A DNA stretch of 64,000 bases from Plantactinospora sp. BC1. Lineage in GTDB: Bacteria; Actinomycetota; Actinomycetes; Mycobacteriales; Micromonosporaceae. Location: contig NZ_CP028158.1 of assembly GCF_003030345.1 (NCBI RefSeq), forward strand, positions 186,001 through 250,000, in the 5' to 3' direction. Each line of letters begins with the position of its first letter. Position 1 is the first letter of the stretch. Below, in pieces: positions 63,746 through 64,000 of this stretch. Both the position numbers and the translations under genes were made by a program. The notes below the pieces were generated by a model that ran no database searches, had not been told where the DNA came from, and saw only the letters and a program-made list of their open reading frames with translations.

Positions 63746-64000
63746 CTAGAGTCGCGCGCCGAGCTGCGGGTAGTCGCGCGGGCGCAGGAAGTCCGAGCCG
63801 CGGATGTTGCCGTTCGCGTCCCGGGGCCCGGTCAAGGTGCCCGGGTTGGTGCTGACCAGGTCGGCCGCGCTCCAGGAACTCTTGATGTTCCAGGAGTTGC
63901 CGGTGGCGGTGGAGGAGCCGAGCGAGACCCCGGCGCCGTTGGCGACGGCGAGGTTCCCGGTCAGCCGGGAGGTGGAGTTGGCGAACTTGAAGCCGCCGTC
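63746..64000 (-). CDS. Pectate-lyase-like beta-helix protein, 5' end outside window
   Basis: Only the last 84 residues are visible, ending at TAG. The sequence (FANSTSRLTGNLAVANG, TGNSWNIKSSWSAADLVSTN, PRDANGNIRGSDFLRPRDY) matches the C-terminus of PL9-type or right-handed beta-helix pectate lyases, which end with similar W-S-x-x-D-x-x-S and FLR segments. It is probably a secreted enzyme cleaving pectin-type polysaccharide, in keeping with the other plant-polymer genes here. Confidence 0.65.
   Translation of the reverse strand, partial: DGGFKFANSTSRLTGNLAVANGAGVSLGSSTATGNSWNIKSSWSAADLVSTNPGTLTGPRDANGNIRGSDFLRPRDYPQLGARL

Noticed and set aside
1-64000. CRISPR arrays, tRNA or rRNA genes, insertion sequences and attachment sites
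   Set aside because: No regularly spaced repeats, cloverleaf or rRNA sequence, transposase or integrase was seen anywhere in the window.

Overview
The window is about 70% GC, uses many GTG starts, and codes densely in short operons. It carries XRE/DUF397 regulator pairs, a SARP-type regulator, secreted enzymes with ricin, fascin-like and CBM2 modules, and Asn/Pro-rich linkers. This points to a filamentous actinomycete, most likely of the Micromonosporaceae (inference from gene content and style). No rRNA, tRNA, CRISPR array, transposase or integrase was seen.

Layout. 1-7.1 kb: three secreted carbohydrate-active proteins on the minus strand (ThuA-like, PQQ-type sugar dehydrogenase, GH95-like hydrolase). 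7.4-14.6 kb: two small basic or cysteine-containing proteins, an XRE/DUF397 pair, an esterase-P450 pair, an aminoglycoside-phosphotransferase-like kinase, a GNAT enzyme and two uncharacterised proteins. 14.7-21 kb: an EEP-family phosphatase/nuclease, a CE4 polysaccharide deacetylase with CBM2, and a three-gene MalEFG-type sugar importer. 21-26.6 kb: a two-component system cotranscribed with an ABC-2 exporter, a secreted phospholipase A2 and a GNAT enzyme. 26.6-31.1 kb: a truncated EEP copy, then a candidate conflict locus: a SARP transcription factor fused to a ThsA-type macro domain, divergent from a small ORF, a 4-TM protein and a CAP12-type TIR protein. 31.1-35.8 kb: AraC regulator, two alpha/beta hydrolases, an MBL-fold hydrolase and an APH-family kinase. 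35.8-44.3 kb: a tightly coupled six-gene operon: TIR-cyclase-like protein, STAND-like ATPase, SPFH-coiled coil-vWA protein, vWA protein, PP2C phosphatase, Ser/Thr kinase. 44.8-45.4 kb: a secreted, membrane-anchored protein.

45.5-59.2 kb is an L-fucose utilisation locus. A secreted GH95 fucosidase releases fucose and an Rbs-type ABC importer takes it up. Mutarotase, aldo/keto reductase, lactonase, fuconate dehydratase, SDR dehydrogenase and an FAH-type hydrolase would take it to pyruvate and lactate without phosphorylation. A FadR-type regulator closes the cluster. A palindrome with the core ACATCSGATGT lies before each transcription unit and also before the distant GH95-like gene at 7.1 kb, which suggests one regulon. 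59.2-64 kb holds a PIG-L deacetylase, an uncharacterised protein, a divergent zinc-dehydrogenase and IlvD/Edd-dehydratase pair, and the end of a pectate-lyase-like protein.

The best candidates for undescribed systems are the SARP-macro/TM/TIR locus (26974-31113) and the TIR-STAND-SPFH/vWA-vWA-PP2C-kinase operon (35803-44269). Both look like regulated NAD- or nucleotide-dependent conflict (antiphage or stress) systems. Three gene remnants (DUF397, EEP, FadR/FCD) show local duplication and decay.
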